A stretch of 10,083 nucleotides of DNA from an uncultured Actinomyces sp. (lineage in GTDB: Bacteria; Actinomycetota; Actinomycetes; Actinomycetales; Actinomycetaceae), in assembly GCA_915069725.1 (NCBI GenBank), contig CAJZFF010000038.1, positions 1 to 10,083 on the forward strand, in the 5' to 3' direction. Positions within the stretch are counted from its first letter, which is position 1. Every line of letters starts with the position of its first letter. Positions 1 through 6,870 of this stretch are shown here, piece by piece. The notes under the pieces are model-generated. The model was not told the DNA's origin and did no database searches. It saw only the letters and a list, made by a program, of their open reading frames with translations. A program made the position numbers and the translations under genes.

Positions 1-200
1 CGCCTGGCGGGGTCCGGGAAGGCCACGGCTGAGGCGCTCGCTCCGGAGTAGGAGGCCGCAGTGACGCGGCCCACGGGGCCCAGCGGCCCGACGACCGCCG
101 GCGAGCCCGGGGAGTCGGCGGAGGCAGGAGAGGGCTGAGAGTCACTGGAGTCCCCTACGCTGATGGGGGAGACGGGCGAGTCGGACTGTGGATGGCTCAT
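1..200 (-). CDS. Partial divergent hypothetical protein (N-terminal part, runs off the left edge)
   Basis: Reading the minus strand from an ATG at 200-198, the frame stays open for 66 codons to the window edge with no stop. About 85% of its codons end in G or C, similar to the genuine genes here, which supports coding. The visible part is rich in Ser, Pro, Ala and Gly over its first 35 or so residues and looks disordered; nothing recognisable follows before the edge. Only a weak AGG (206-208, read on the minus strand) precedes the ATG. The start lies 17 bases from the polA GTG, so the two genes would be divergent with overlapping control regions. I do not recognise the product. In GC-rich DNA an open frame of this length can arise by chance, so the call is tentative. 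Confidence 0.4.
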   Translation of the reverse strand, partial: MSHPQSDSPVSPISVGDSSDSQPSPASADSPGSPAVVGPLGPVGRVTAASYSGASASAVAFPDPAR

Positions 201-217
201 GGGCCTAGGCTGGCACG

Positions 218-3058
218 GTGAGCACCACCGCGACCAGCCCTGCGACGAGCCCAACACCTCAGTCCCCCTCGGATCCGGTTCCCGAGAGGCTTCTTCTGAT
301 CGACGGACACTCGATGGCCTTCCGCGCCTTCTACGCGCTGCCCGTCGACAACTTCACGACGTCGACCGGGCAGTCCACCAACGCCGTTCACGGTTTCGTC
401 TCCATGTTCCTCTCGCTGCTGGACAACGAGCAGCCGACGCACGTGGCGGTCGCCTTCGACCTGCCGGGAGGCACCTTCCGCACCGAGGAGTACGCCGAGT
501 ACAAGGGAACCCGCGATGAGACACCGCAGCCCTTCCTCGGGCAGGTCGAGCTCATCCAGGAGGTCCTGGAGGCCATGGGCGTCAAAGCGCTCACCGCGCC
601 GGGCTACGAGGCCGACGACATCCTGGCCACCCTGGCGGTCTCGGCCCAGGCCGAGGGCATGGAGGTTCTCATCTGCTCGGGGGACCGCGACTCCTTCCAG
701 ACGGTCACCGAGCGGTGCACCGTGCTCTACCCGGTCAAGGGCGTCTCAACACTGCGGCGCATGACTCCTCAGGAGGTGGAGGAGCGCTACGGGGTGACGC
801 CCGAGCGCTACCCGCACCTGGCCGCCTTGGTCGGCGAGACCAGCGACAACCTGCCCGGGGTTCCGGGCGTGGGCCCCAAGACCGCCGCCAAGTGGCTCAA
901 CCTCTATGACGGGCTCGACGGCGTCATCGCTCACGCGGACCAGATCAAGGGCAAGGCCGGACAGTCGCTGCGCGATCACCTCGACGACGTCGTGCGCAAC
1001 CGCCGCCTCAACCGCCTGCTCACCGACCTGGACCTCGGGATCGAGCCCCGCACCGACCTGCGCCTCACGGGGGCCGACCGCGCCGGCCTGGCGCGCGTGT
1101 TCGAGACCCTGGAGTTCCGCACCCTGCACCAGCGGGCGCTGCGCATCCTGAGCTTCACTGACACCTCCGACCACGCCGAGCCGAGTGATGCAGACGAGGC
1201 CAGTGCCCTGAACGCGTTGAGCGATCTGGAGATCGTCTCGCTGGGACACGATCTTGCCGCGGGGCGGCTGGCCGAGTGGCTGGAGGCCGGATCGCCGGCG
1301 GCTGAGGGCGATTGCCCTCGCCCCCTGGGTGTCGATGTCGTCGGTGTCCTCAAGCCCGTGGAGGGCGATGCCGCGCTCGTGTCACTGTCCGACGGCTCTC
1401 GGGCGGTCGCCATCGACCTGACCGAGATCCTGCCCGAGGACGAAACCGTCCTGGCTCGGCTCCTGGCCGACGTGGAGCGTCCCAAGCTCGTCGCCGACGC
1501 CAAGGGCAGTTGGCACGCGCTGAGCGCCCGGGGACTCACGCTCGACGGTGTCATCGCAGATCCCTCGCTGGCCGGATACCTGTGCCGTCCTGAGCAGCGC
1601 AGCTATGACGTCGAGACTCTCACCCAGCGTTGGCTCGGCATCGACCTGGCGGCAGTCAACGAGGGCAGTGCCGGGGGTGACGGCGGCTCCGGTGAGTCTC
1701 AGAGCGCATTCGACCTCGAGGCCCTCACCTCTCAGGAGGCCGTTCCCCCCTCCCACCTGGCCAGTGCGCGCCGGGCCGCCGCCCTGCTCCCGCTCCAGGC
1801 CGTGCTCGATGAGCAGATGGCGGCTCGTGACGCCGCCGGACTGTTCACCGACCTGGAGATGCCCGTGGCCGCGACCCTGACCGTCATGGAGGACGCCGGC
1901 ATCGCCGTCGACGACGCCGTGCTCCATGCCCGCCAGACCGAGCTCGACGCCCGCGTGACTCACGCCGCCGAGGGCGCCTACGCCGCCGCCGGGCGGGAGC
2001 TCAACCTCTCCAGCCCCAAGCAGCTCCAGGCCGTCCTGTTCGACGAGCTGAAGATGCCCAAGACCCGCAAGACCAAGACCGGCTACACCACGGACGCCGA
2101 CGCCCTGGCCGGGCTGTACGCCAAGACCTCGCACCCCTTCCTGGAGCACCTTCTTGAGCACCGCGACGCCATCAAGCTGCGGCAGACGGTTGAGGGACTG
2201 CGCAAGGCCATCCAGGCCGACGGGCGCATCCACACCACCTTCCAGCAGACCATCGCCGCCACAGGACGCCTGTCCTCCACCGACCCCAACCTGCAGAACA
2301 TCCCGGCCCGTCATGAGGAGGGGATGCGCATCCGCGAGGCCTTCACCGTCGGCGAGGGCTACGAGTGCCTCATGACCGCGGACTACTCCCAGATCGAGAT
2401 GCGCATCATGGCGCACCTGTCCGCGGACCAGGCGCTGATCGAGGCCTTCCGCAGCGGAGAGGACCTGCACCGCTACGTCGCGGCCCTGGTCCACGGCATC
2501 GAGGTCGAGGACGTGACCGCCCAGCAACGCAGCCACGTCAAGGCCATGAGCTATGGACTGGCCTACGGCCTGTCGACCTTCGGGCTGGCCCGTCAGCTCG
2601 GTATCGACAACGCTGAGGCGGCGGATCTGAGGAACGCCTACTTCGCCAGGTTCGGAAAGGTCCACGACTACCTGGAGTCCGTGGTGGAGCAGGCGCGCCG
2701 AGACGGATACACCGAGACGATGTTCGGGCGGCGCCGCTACCTGCCCGACCTGACCAGCGACAACCGGCAGCGCCGTGAGATGGCTGAGCGGGCCGCCCTC
2801 AACGCCCCCATCCAGGGCAGCGCCGCCGATATCGTCAAGAAGGCCATGATTGACGTCGACAGTGCGCTGCGCGAGCAGGCACTGACAAGCCGCATTCTTC
2901 TGCAGATCCACGACGAGCTCCTCATCGAGGTTGCGCCCGGAGAGGCCGAGGCGGTCGAGAACCTCCTCAAGGAGCAGATGGGCGGGGCCGCAGAGCTCTC
3001 GGTCCCCTTGGACGTCGCTGTCGGACGAGGGCGGACCTGGCGTGAGGCCGCCCACTAG
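218..3058 (+). CDS. polA: DNA polymerase I
   Basis: Family A DNA polymerase of 946 residues that fills gaps in excision repair and removes RNA primers from Okazaki fragments. Residues 24-310 are the 5' nuclease, with metal ligands D29, D81, E131, D133, D134, D156 and D158 and the helix-hairpin-helix segment GVPGVGPKTA (214-223). Residues 360-530 are the 3'-5' exonuclease fold, but it has lost its catalytic set: the first Asp remains (D373) while the E. coli E357, D424 and D501 positions align by eye to V375, S431 and L523. A Gly/Ser-rich linker (about 483-495) leads to the polymerase domain. That domain has R684, motif A DYSQIE (D722), O helix with R771, K775, Y779 and Y783, and motif C HDE (898-900). 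GTG 218 is the first possible start, because an in-frame TAG sits at 206-208; no strong ribosome binding site is visible. Length matches actinobacterial PolA. Confidence 0.97.
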   Translation: MSTTATSPATSPTPQSPSDPVPERLLLIDGHSMAFRAFYALPVDNFTTSTGQSTNAVHGFVSMFLSLLDNEQPTHVAVAFDLPGGTFRTEEYAEYKGTRDETPQPFLGQVELIQEVLEAMGVKALTAPGYEADDILATLAVSAQAEGMEVLICSGDRDSFQTVTERCTVLYPVKGVSTLRRMTPQEVEERYGVTPERYPHLAALVGETSDNLPGVPGVGPKTAAKWLNLYDGLDGVIAHADQIKGKAGQSLRDHLDDVVRNRRLNRLLTDLDLGIEPRTDLRLTGADRAGLARVFETLEFRTLHQRALRILSFTDTSDHAEPSDADEASALNALSDLEIVSLGHDLAAGRLAEWLEAGSPAAEGDCPRPLGVDVVGVLKPVEGDAALVSLSDGSRAVAIDLTEILPEDETVLARLLADVERPKLVADAKGSWHALSARGLTLDGVIADPSLAGYLCRPEQRSYDVETLTQRWLGIDLAAVNEGSAGGDGGSGESQSAFDLEALTSQEAVPPSHLASARRAAALLPLQAVLDEQMAARDAAGLFTDLEMPVAATLTVMEDAGIAVDDAVLHARQTELDARVTHAAEGAYAAAGRELNLSSPKQLQAVLFDELKMPKTRKTKTGYTTDADALAGLYAKTSHPFLEHLLEHRDAIKLRQTVEGLRKAIQADGRIHTTFQQTIAATGRLSSTDPNLQNIPARHEEGMRIREAFTVGEGYECLMTADYSQIEMRIMAHLSADQALIEAFRSGEDLHRYVAALVHGIEVEDVTAQQRSHVKAMSYGLAYGLSTFGLARQLGIDNAEAADLRNAYFARFGKVHDYLESVVEQARRDGYTETMFGRRRYLPDLTSDNRQRREMAERAALNAPIQGSAADIVKKAMIDVDSALREQALTSRILLQIHDELLIEVAPGEAEAVENLLKEQMGGAAELSVPLDVAVGRGRTWREAAH

Positions 3059-3142
3059 AGAGCCCTTGCAGGCCCCCCGCTCATCGACCGAAAAAGCCTG
3101 TGATATATGAATGAGATCGTCATGTCATCCTTTTGACATCAA

Positions 3143-3155
3143 GTCATCAGATGAC
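3143..3155. repeat. 13-bp palindrome upstream of rpsA (possible operator)
   Basis: GTCATC and GATGAC arms flank a single central A, giving a perfect 6+1+6 dyad. Further GTCAT copies lie at 3119-3123 and 3124-3128, and GACATC at 3135-3140, so the motif is clustered. It lies about 70 bases upstream of the proposed rpsA -10. A DNA-binding site for a dimeric regulator is one reading; no known regulator is recognised. Confidence 0.4.
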
Positions 3156-3202
3156 GTGAGCGATTGCACGCATGTACGGGATAATGCTTGAGCATCGTCT
3201 AG

Positions 3203-3230
3203 TTACGGATTCGTCACGTACTGCTAAGGT
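3203..3230 (+). promoter_or_regulatory. Candidate rpsA promoter with extended -10
   Basis: TGC-TAAGGT at 3222-3230 fits the extended -10 pattern TGN-TANNNT. A weak -35 TTACGG (3203-3208) lies 16 bases upstream. Initiation would fall near 3237, giving an rpsA leader of about 130 bases. An alternative -10 is GATAAT at 3180-3185, with only a poor -35 upstream. Placement is by eye. Confidence 0.45.
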
Positions 3231-3355
3231 TCACTCGTGCGCTCCTGGGCGTCTCCTATGAGACTGATCCAACCAGGTCGATGAATTGGTCCGGGCCGAT
3301 TCGCGTCGCTGGGGAGCACGCGGTCCCTATCAACCCGATCCAACTATCCGCATTC

Positions 3356-3359
3356 GGAG
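3356..3359 (+). promoter_or_regulatory. Ribosome binding site candidate for rpsA
   Basis: GGAG lies 10 bases before ATG 3370, slightly farther than ideal. It supports ATG 3370 as the start rather than the in-frame ATG at 3286. Confidence 0.4.
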
Positions 3360-3369
3360 CATCCACTCA

Positions 3370-4824
3370 ATGACAACCACTACGCCCAGCCCCGCCCCGG
3401 TCGCCGTCAACGACATCGGTTCGACCGAGGAGATCCTCGCCGCCGTTGACGAGACCATCAAGTACTTCGATGACGGCGATATCGTCGAGGGCACTGTCGT
3501 CAAGGTCGACCGTGATGAGGTCCTCCTCGACATCGGCTACAAGACCGAAGGCGTCATCCTCGCTCGCGAGCTGTCCATCAAGCACGACGTCGACCCCGAC
3601 GAGATCGTCTCCGTCGGCGACGAGATCGAAGCCCTCGTCCTGCAGAAGGAGGACAAGGAAGGGCGTCTGCTCCTGAGCAAGAAGCGCGCGCAGTACGAGC
3701 GCGCCTGGGGCACCATCGAGCGCATCAAGGAGGAGGACGGCGTCGTCACCGGCTCCGTCATCGAGGTCGTCAAGGGCGGTCTCATCCTGGACATCGGCCT
3801 GCGCGGCTTCCTGCCCGCCTCCCTGGTGGAGATGCGTCGCGTTCGCGACCTCCAGCCCTACGTGGGCCGCGAGCTCGAGGCGAAGATCATTGAGCTGGAC
3901 AAGAACCGCAACAACGTGGTCCTCTCCCGTCGCGCCTGGCTCGAGCAGACCCAGTCCGAGGTCCGCACCAACTTCCTGCAGACCCTGCAGAAGGGGCAGG
4001 TCCGCTCCGGTGTCGTGTCCTCCATCGTCAACTTCGGTGCCTTCGTGGACCTGGGTGGCGTCGACGGCCTGGTCCACGTCTCCGAGCTGTCCTGGAAGCA
4101 CATCGACCACCCCTCCGAGGTCGTCGAGGTCGGCAACGAGGTCACGGTCGAGGTCCTGGACGTCGACTTCGACCGCGAGCGCGTCTCCCTGTCGCTCAAG
4201 GCGACCCAGGAGGACCCGTGGCAGGCCTTCGCCCGGACCCACGCCATCGGCCAGGTCGTTCCCGGTAAGGTCACCAAGCTCGTCCCCTTCGGCGCCTTCG
4301 TGCGTGTCGAGGACGGCATCGAGGGCCTGGTCCACATCTCCGAGCTGGCGCAGCGTCACGTCGAGGTCCCCGAGCAGGTGGCCAAGGTCGGCGACGAGGT
4401 CTTCGTCAAGGTCATCGACATCGACCTGGAGCGCCGTCGCATCTCCCTGTCGCTGAAGCAGGCCAACGAGGGTGTCGACCCCGCCTCCGAGGACTTCGAC
4501 CCCAGCCTCTACGGCATGGCGGCCGAGTACGACGAGCAGGGCAACTACAAGTACCCCGAGGGCTTCGACCCGGAGACCAACGAGTGGCTCGAGGGCTACG
4601 ACGCCCAGCGCGAGGCCTGGGAGGCCGAGTACGCGGCTGCCCACGCCCGCTGGGAGGCTCACAAGGCCCAGGTCGCCAAGGCCCTGGAGGAGGAGCAGGA
4701 GTCCGGTGCTCCGGCAGCCCCCGCGGGCGGCACCTCCTACTCCTCGGCGCCGTCGGAGGCCTCCGGCACGCTGGCCTCCGATGAGGCCCTGGCCGCTCTG
4801 CGCGAGAAGCTCACCGGTAACTGA
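3370..4824 (+). CDS. rpsA: 30S ribosomal protein S1
   Basis: Ribosomal protein S1 of 484 residues, which binds mRNA on the 30S subunit and helps recruit and unfold it at initiation. Four S1 RNA-binding domains are visible at about 36-105, 123-189, 208-277 and 293-363. The third and fourth carry the typical NFGAFVDL/PFGAFVRV strands and GLVHVSEL/GLVHISEL segments. Four domains is the usual actinobacterial form; E. coli has six. The C-terminal third (375-484) is acidic, rich in Tyr, Trp and Glu, and ends in an Ala/Ser-rich linker and a short helix. ATG 3370 is chosen because the sequence from MTTTTPSP onward matches the family's start, while extension to ATG 3286 adds 28 untypical residues. The gene has its own promoter candidate and a strong hairpin 44 bases past the stop, so it is probably monocistronic. 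Confidence 0.97.
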   Translation: MTTTTPSPAPVAVNDIGSTEEILAAVDETIKYFDDGDIVEGTVVKVDRDEVLLDIGYKTEGVILARELSIKHDVDPDEIVSVGDEIEALVLQKEDKEGRLLLSKKRAQYERAWGTIERIKEEDGVVTGSVIEVVKGGLILDIGLRGFLPASLVEMRRVRDLQPYVGRELEAKIIELDKNRNNVVLSRRAWLEQTQSEVRTNFLQTLQKGQVRSGVVSSIVNFGAFVDLGGVDGLVHVSELSWKHIDHPSEVVEVGNEVTVEVLDVDFDRERVSLSLKATQEDPWQAFARTHAIGQVVPGKVTKLVPFGAFVRVEDGIEGLVHISELAQRHVEVPEQVAKVGDEVFVKVIDIDLERRRISLSLKQANEGVDPASEDFDPSLYGMAAEYDEQGNYKYPEGFDPETNEWLEGYDAQREAWEAEYAAAHARWEAHKAQVAKALEEEQESGAPAAPAGGTSYSSAPSEASGTLASDEALAALREKLTGN

Positions 4825-4868
4825 GCATCCGCACCTTTTCAGTGGTCAGGACTGATCTCTGACATCAT

Positions 4869-4907
4869 CTGAGGGTCTCTGCCTGTTTCGCAGGCAGAGA
4901 CCCTCAG
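4869..4907 (+). terminator. Strong hairpin after rpsA
   Basis: Two perfect 17-base arms (4869-4885 and 4891-4907, beginning CTGAGGGTC and ending GACCCTCAG) flank a 5-base TTTCG loop. The stem starts 44 bases after the rpsA stop. No T-tract follows, which is common for intrinsic terminators in GC-rich actinobacteria. The stem is symmetrical, so it could stop transcription from either side. It separates rpsA from the next gene. Confidence 0.85.
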
Positions 4908-5016
4908 CCGTTCGGTGCCTTCTCCCCATCGCTCAGGTGACGTGCCTGTGCGAGGCTGTGGCCGGGGCCCGTGCTCCCTGCTTCCTAGAAGCCGGAACCA
5001 GAATGTGACGACCGTT

Positions 5017-5020
5017 GGAG
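5017..5020 (+). promoter_or_regulatory. Ribosome binding site that decides the start of the TPR-like gene
   Basis: GGAG sits 5 bases before ATG 5026, good spacing. This favours 5026 over the in-frame GTG 5005 and ATG 4915; the latter lies almost against the rpsA terminator hairpin. Confidence 0.6.
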
Positions 5021-5025
5021 ACGAT

Positions 5026-6771
5026 ATGAGCTATTGGGGCGACATTGCCCGTGCTCTGGAGGATGTCGACCCCGTCTGCCCCAGCCGCGTCGCTGCAGCG
5101 GCCCTGTGGAAGGCAGTCGCCGCCGACGACGTCGAGGGGGCGGATGCGGGGAGCGCGCCCGACCAGGTGGTGGAGGCGGTCTGCACCGTTGACCGGGCGT
5201 GGCTGGTTCAGCTGGGCCAGGACCCGGACACGAGCAGGATGAGCCTTGAGCAGGCGATCACCTTCTGCCAGGAGATTCGGGCGGCTCACGGCCGTTCGAC
5301 GCTCCCGCTGCGCTACGCCCAGGTGGAGCTCTCGGCTGTCCTCGGCCTCAGGGACGAGGCCCTCGAGCAGCTCCGTGAGGCCAGACTCTTCTCCTTCGGC
5401 AAGACCGATACCGGAGCCGTACTGGCCACCGCCCGTATGCACGATGACTACTCCGGCGTCATCAGCACAACCACGGCCACACCCGCGCGCGCCGAGGCCG
5501 ACCCCGTGGAGAGCGCGCGGGGGCTGGGCGCGGTGCTGGTTCCCTACCTGGCCCACCAGCGCATCGTCGAGGCCGAGGACGCCTTCGCCTCCTTGAGCCT
5601 GCTCCACCTTCCGGATGCCGTGTCACTCCAGAGCCTGGCGGACAGGCTCGAGTACCTGGGACTGTCCTCCCAGTGGCAACGGGCCATCGCACTCATCCGT
5701 CACAGCCCCATGAAGGCCGTCTCTGAGGCCTCGGCCTGGCAGCTGATGAACACCGCCGTCGGACTGGCCCTCGTCATGAGGGCGGCCAACCGGGCGGACT
5801 ACGGAAAGCACGCCCTGGGCGCCTCGCTGAGCTGGACAACGCCGTGGGGGAACCTGGAGCTCACGGCCTGGGACACCGTCGGCCACGCCTATGACGTCAT
5901 GACCGGCTTCGTGCGCGGCGTCGCTCACCGCTTCGACGTCCGTAACGGCAACAACGGCGTGTCGTACCGGGTCGAGATGCGGATGGCCGCTGAGGCCGCA
6001 GGTCTGGCCAGCCGGTCCTACGGGACGGTGACGAGCGCCATACCGGCAGATCGTGCCCGGTTGCGTAACCAGGGAGCGCTTCTCAAGGAGGTCCGTGAGC
6101 TGCTCACGCTGTCTCGCGGTTATGGCATGGACTCAGTGCGACAGCGCGCCATGTCGACCGCGGAGACGGTCAGCGCCTCACTGTCGGAGGTGGTGGATGA
6201 CTCCGCCTTGGAGCTGGTCGTCGACCTCCGCCTGGCCTTCGGCCGGCTGCTGGCGGCACTTGGCGCCAATGAGCGCGCGGAGAAGGAGCATCTCGACACC
6301 GCGGAGCTGAGTCTGAGCCAGGGGTGGACGGAATCAGCCTGCGCCGCCCTGGCTCTGGCCTCGCACGCCGCTCAGGCTCGCGGGGACCGCGCTTCCAGCG
6401 GCCGGGCATGGCGCCAGTGCCGTGACGCGATGGAGTCCTGGCCGATGAACCGGCCCGGAGAGCGCTGCGGCATACTCGTCGACGCCGTCGGTGACCCTCT
6501 GGTCGCCGTGCAGGTCCTCTCAGCTCTGGCGGAGATCCTGGTTGACGGGGTGGAGGAGGACCACTCTCGCGCACCGATCATCCGCGAGATCATCTCCCGG
6601 GCCTCGGAGCAGGCCTCCCGGTGCGTGAGCCCCCCGCAGGGCGCGGTGGAGTCGCTGGCCCGGGTCGAGGAGCGCGTCGCACCCTACGGGCGGGGCCGGG
6701 GAGGACGAAGACGACCCGGTTCGACCACGACGATCACGACTGACGGCCAGGCGGCCGCAGGGGGCGAGTGA
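5026..6771 (+). CDS. Hypothetical TPR-like helical-repeat protein
   Basis: Predicted cytoplasmic protein of 581 residues with no signal peptide or membrane segment that I can see. It is Ala/Leu/Arg/Glu-rich and looks almost wholly alpha-helical. Several stretches resemble degenerate tetratricopeptide helices with a Leu-Gly turn followed by an amphipathic helix: about 95-122 (VLGLRDEALEQLREA), 200-227 (YLGLSSQWQRAIALI), 398-432 (ALGANERAEKEHLDTAELSL) and 440-472. A central segment at 268-320, with three Trp and a GNNGVSYR turn, is unlike TPR. The C-terminus (about 554-564) is Arg/Gly-rich, GRGRGGRRRPG, and then disordered. It has its own ribosome binding site and lies between the rpsA terminator and coaE, 99 bases before the latter. 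I do not recognise a named family; a scaffold or protein-interaction role is inferred only from the helical-repeat look. Codon use matches the neighbours, so there is no sign of recent transfer. Confidence 0.85.
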   Translation: MSYWGDIARALEDVDPVCPSRVAAAALWKAVAADDVEGADAGSAPDQVVEAVCTVDRAWLVQLGQDPDTSRMSLEQAITFCQEIRAAHGRSTLPLRYAQVELSAVLGLRDEALEQLREARLFSFGKTDTGAVLATARMHDDYSGVISTTTATPARAEADPVESARGLGAVLVPYLAHQRIVEAEDAFASLSLLHLPDAVSLQSLADRLEYLGLSSQWQRAIALIRHSPMKAVSEASAWQLMNTAVGLALVMRAANRADYGKHALGASLSWTTPWGNLELTAWDTVGHAYDVMTGFVRGVAHRFDVRNGNNGVSYRVEMRMAAEAAGLASRSYGTVTSAIPADRARLRNQGALLKEVRELLTLSRGYGMDSVRQRAMSTAETVSASLSEVVDDSALELVVDLRLAFGRLLAALGANERAEKEHLDTAELSLSQGWTESACAALALASHAAQARGDRASSGRAWRQCRDAMESWPMNRPGERCGILVDAVGDPLVAVQVLSALAEILVDGVEEDHSRAPIIREIISRASEQASRCVSPPQGAVESLARVEERVAPYGRGRGGRRRPGSTTTITTDGQAAAGGE

Positions 6772-6870
6772 CCAGGCGCTGACAGGGCGATGCCGCGCCC
6801 GGTAGCCACCGGTCTCGCCTGTATCACCGCACGCTGGCCCGGCCCGGGCGGGTCACGGCATGATGGGGTC

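Larger units (their letters stand above)
3059..3369 (+). other. polA-rpsA intergenic region with promoter and leader of rpsA
   Basis: This stretch holds no convincing annotated-size gene. Its middle part (about 3090-3235) is clearly more AT-rich than the surroundings, as expected for a strong ribosomal-protein promoter. It contains a cluster of GTCAT motifs, a perfect TTGACA at 3133-3138 without a good -10 partner, an extended -10 candidate at 3222-3230, and a leader of about 130 bases with two GATCCAAC copies (3266-3273, 3337-3344). I see no clear terminator for polA: CAGGC (3069-3073) and GCCTG (3096-3100) could pair only across a 22-base loop. Confidence 0.7.

Noticed and set aside
1..51. 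Plus-strand frame ending in TAG at 49-51 (tail ...ATAEALAPE), possibly the end of an upstream gene
   Set aside because: Only 16 codons are visible and they match nothing I know; the minus-strand frame across 1-200 is longer, with a plausible start. It stays undecided until sequence to the left is seen.
1382..3055. 557-codon open frame antisense to polA
   Set aside because: It lies wholly opposite a gene with every family motif; long antisense frames are a by-product of GC-rich codon use, and the translation has no recognisable domain.
3069..3100. CAGGC/GCCTG as a polA terminator
   Set aside because: A 5-bp stem with a 22-base loop would be unstable.
3133..3169. TTGACA (3133-3138) or TTGCAC (3164-3169) as rpsA -35 elements
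   Set aside because: TTGACA has no TANNNT at 16-19 bases; TTGCAC is only 10 bases from GATAAT.
3286..3369. 28-residue N-terminal extension of S1 from ATG 3286
   Set aside because: The added residues are Arg-rich and untypical; S1 proteins start near MTTTTPSP, and GGAG precedes ATG 3370.
3367..4662. 431-codon open frame antisense to rpsA
   Set aside because: Leu/Val/Asp-rich complement of the repeated S1 domains, with no start signal or domain.
4915..5025. 37-residue extension of the TPR-like protein from ATG 4915
   Set aside because: It begins 8 bases after the terminator hairpin with no ribosome binding site, while ATG 5026 has GGAG at good spacing.
6799..6812. CCGGT-AGCC-ACCGG hairpin between the TPR-like gene and coaE as terminator
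   Set aside because: The stem is only 5 bp with no T-tract; such short GC stems are frequent by chance here.
6790..6870. 27-residue extension of CoaE from ATG 6790
   Set aside because: The sequence is low-complexity and absent from the family; ATG 6871 already gives a complete protein.
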